Of a DNA stretch of 52,493 nucleotides, positions 52,374-52,493 are shown piece after piece; positions within the stretch are counted from its first letter, which is position 1; every line of letters starts with the position of its first letter. A program made the position numbers and the translations under genes. Under the pieces are notes generated by a model. It ran no database searches. It was not told where the DNA came from and saw only the letters and a program-made list of their open reading frames with translations. Source of the stretch: Fontibacter flavus (GTDB lineage: Bacteria > Bacteroidota > Bacteroidia > Cytophagales > Cyclobacteriaceae); assembly GCF_042432905.1 (NCBI RefSeq), contig NZ_JBHLWI010000055.1:1-52493 (forward strand), given 5' to 3'.

Positions 52374-52493
52374 AAGGGGCTGTCCGAAAAGGGCAGCCTT
52401 TTTTATGCTGCAATTTTTTGATTTTGAAAATCTAAAGTCATGATTGGGGATTTTTGATTAGATTTTTTCCTTGACACGTATAATACTGGTCGA
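52374..52493. repeat. Right copy of 120-bp terminal inverted repeat
   Basis: Exact reverse complement of 7..126. It reaches the last base of the window, so the true outer end is unknown. The inner edge begins AAGGGGCTGTCCG. The inner flanks of the two copies are not alike, and there is no target duplication that would join them as the two ends of one element. Confidence 0.9.
52376..52404 (+). terminator. Intrinsic terminator inside the terminal repeat, after the DUF4345-like gene
   Basis: GGCTGTCC, a GAAAA loop and GGGCAGCC followed by six T residues. It reads in the correct direction to end the unit 50147..52343, as the other copy does for the esterase gene at the left end. Confidence 0.75.

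Overview
The window is AT-rich bacterial DNA from a member of the Bacteroidota, most likely order Cytophagales and probably near the Cyclobacteriaceae. The evidence is a SusC/SusD pair, three MacB/FtsX-type permeases of the kind common in this phylum, a two-component-propeller sensor, start sites without Shine-Dalgarno sequences, and one promoter-like TAnnTTTG box directly before a start codon. The species assignment is inference from protein style only. No rRNA, tRNA, CRISPR array or complete transposase was recognised.

Layout. 1-6.6 kb: secreted esterase, site-2 protease, DEAD-box helicase, SRPBCC protein, and a TolC/ABC-ATPase pair. 6.6-9.4 kb: a regulatory gap with an orphan terminator, then a GAF/PAS sensor gene broken by two single-base frameshifts. 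9.7-16 kb: SMR exporter, Ca2+/Na+ antiporter and two FtsX-type permeases. 16.9-20 kb: a propeller sensor that ends in a histidine-bearing DHp-like segment with no ATPase domain, followed by a single-domain response regulator. 20.5-32.6 kb: an apparent peptide-use locus (VPS10/BNR-repeat secreted protein, M24 Xaa-Pro-type peptidase, SusC, SusD, S10 carboxypeptidase) ending next to proline dehydrogenase. 32.8-35.4 kb: an M48-like protein lacking the catalytic motif, and a bestrophin. 35.5-44 kb: an efflux operon on the minus strand (HlyD, a four-helix-bundle S23 protein, ABC ATPase, FtsX permease) divergent from its probable sigma-54 regulator and kinase. 44-52.3 kb: a frameshifted GNAT gene, TPR lipoprotein, methyltransferase, small lipoprotein, PhnD-like binding protein, truncated hemerythrin, an unknown secreted protein, a divergent ApbE and a small membrane protein.

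The most unusual feature is a set of degenerate tandem arrays with a 7-bp period. They fill the gaps of the efflux operon, each lying just after a stop codon. The S23 gene inserted between HlyD and the ATPase is flanked by two arrays of the same heptamer family in opposite orientation. The two ends of the window are a perfect 120-bp inverted repeat carrying a terminator hairpin, probably a dispersed repeat at which the assembly stopped.

Three genes or gene joints are each broken by what looks like one missing base in a short homopolymer, so sequencing error must be excluded before they are called pseudogenes.
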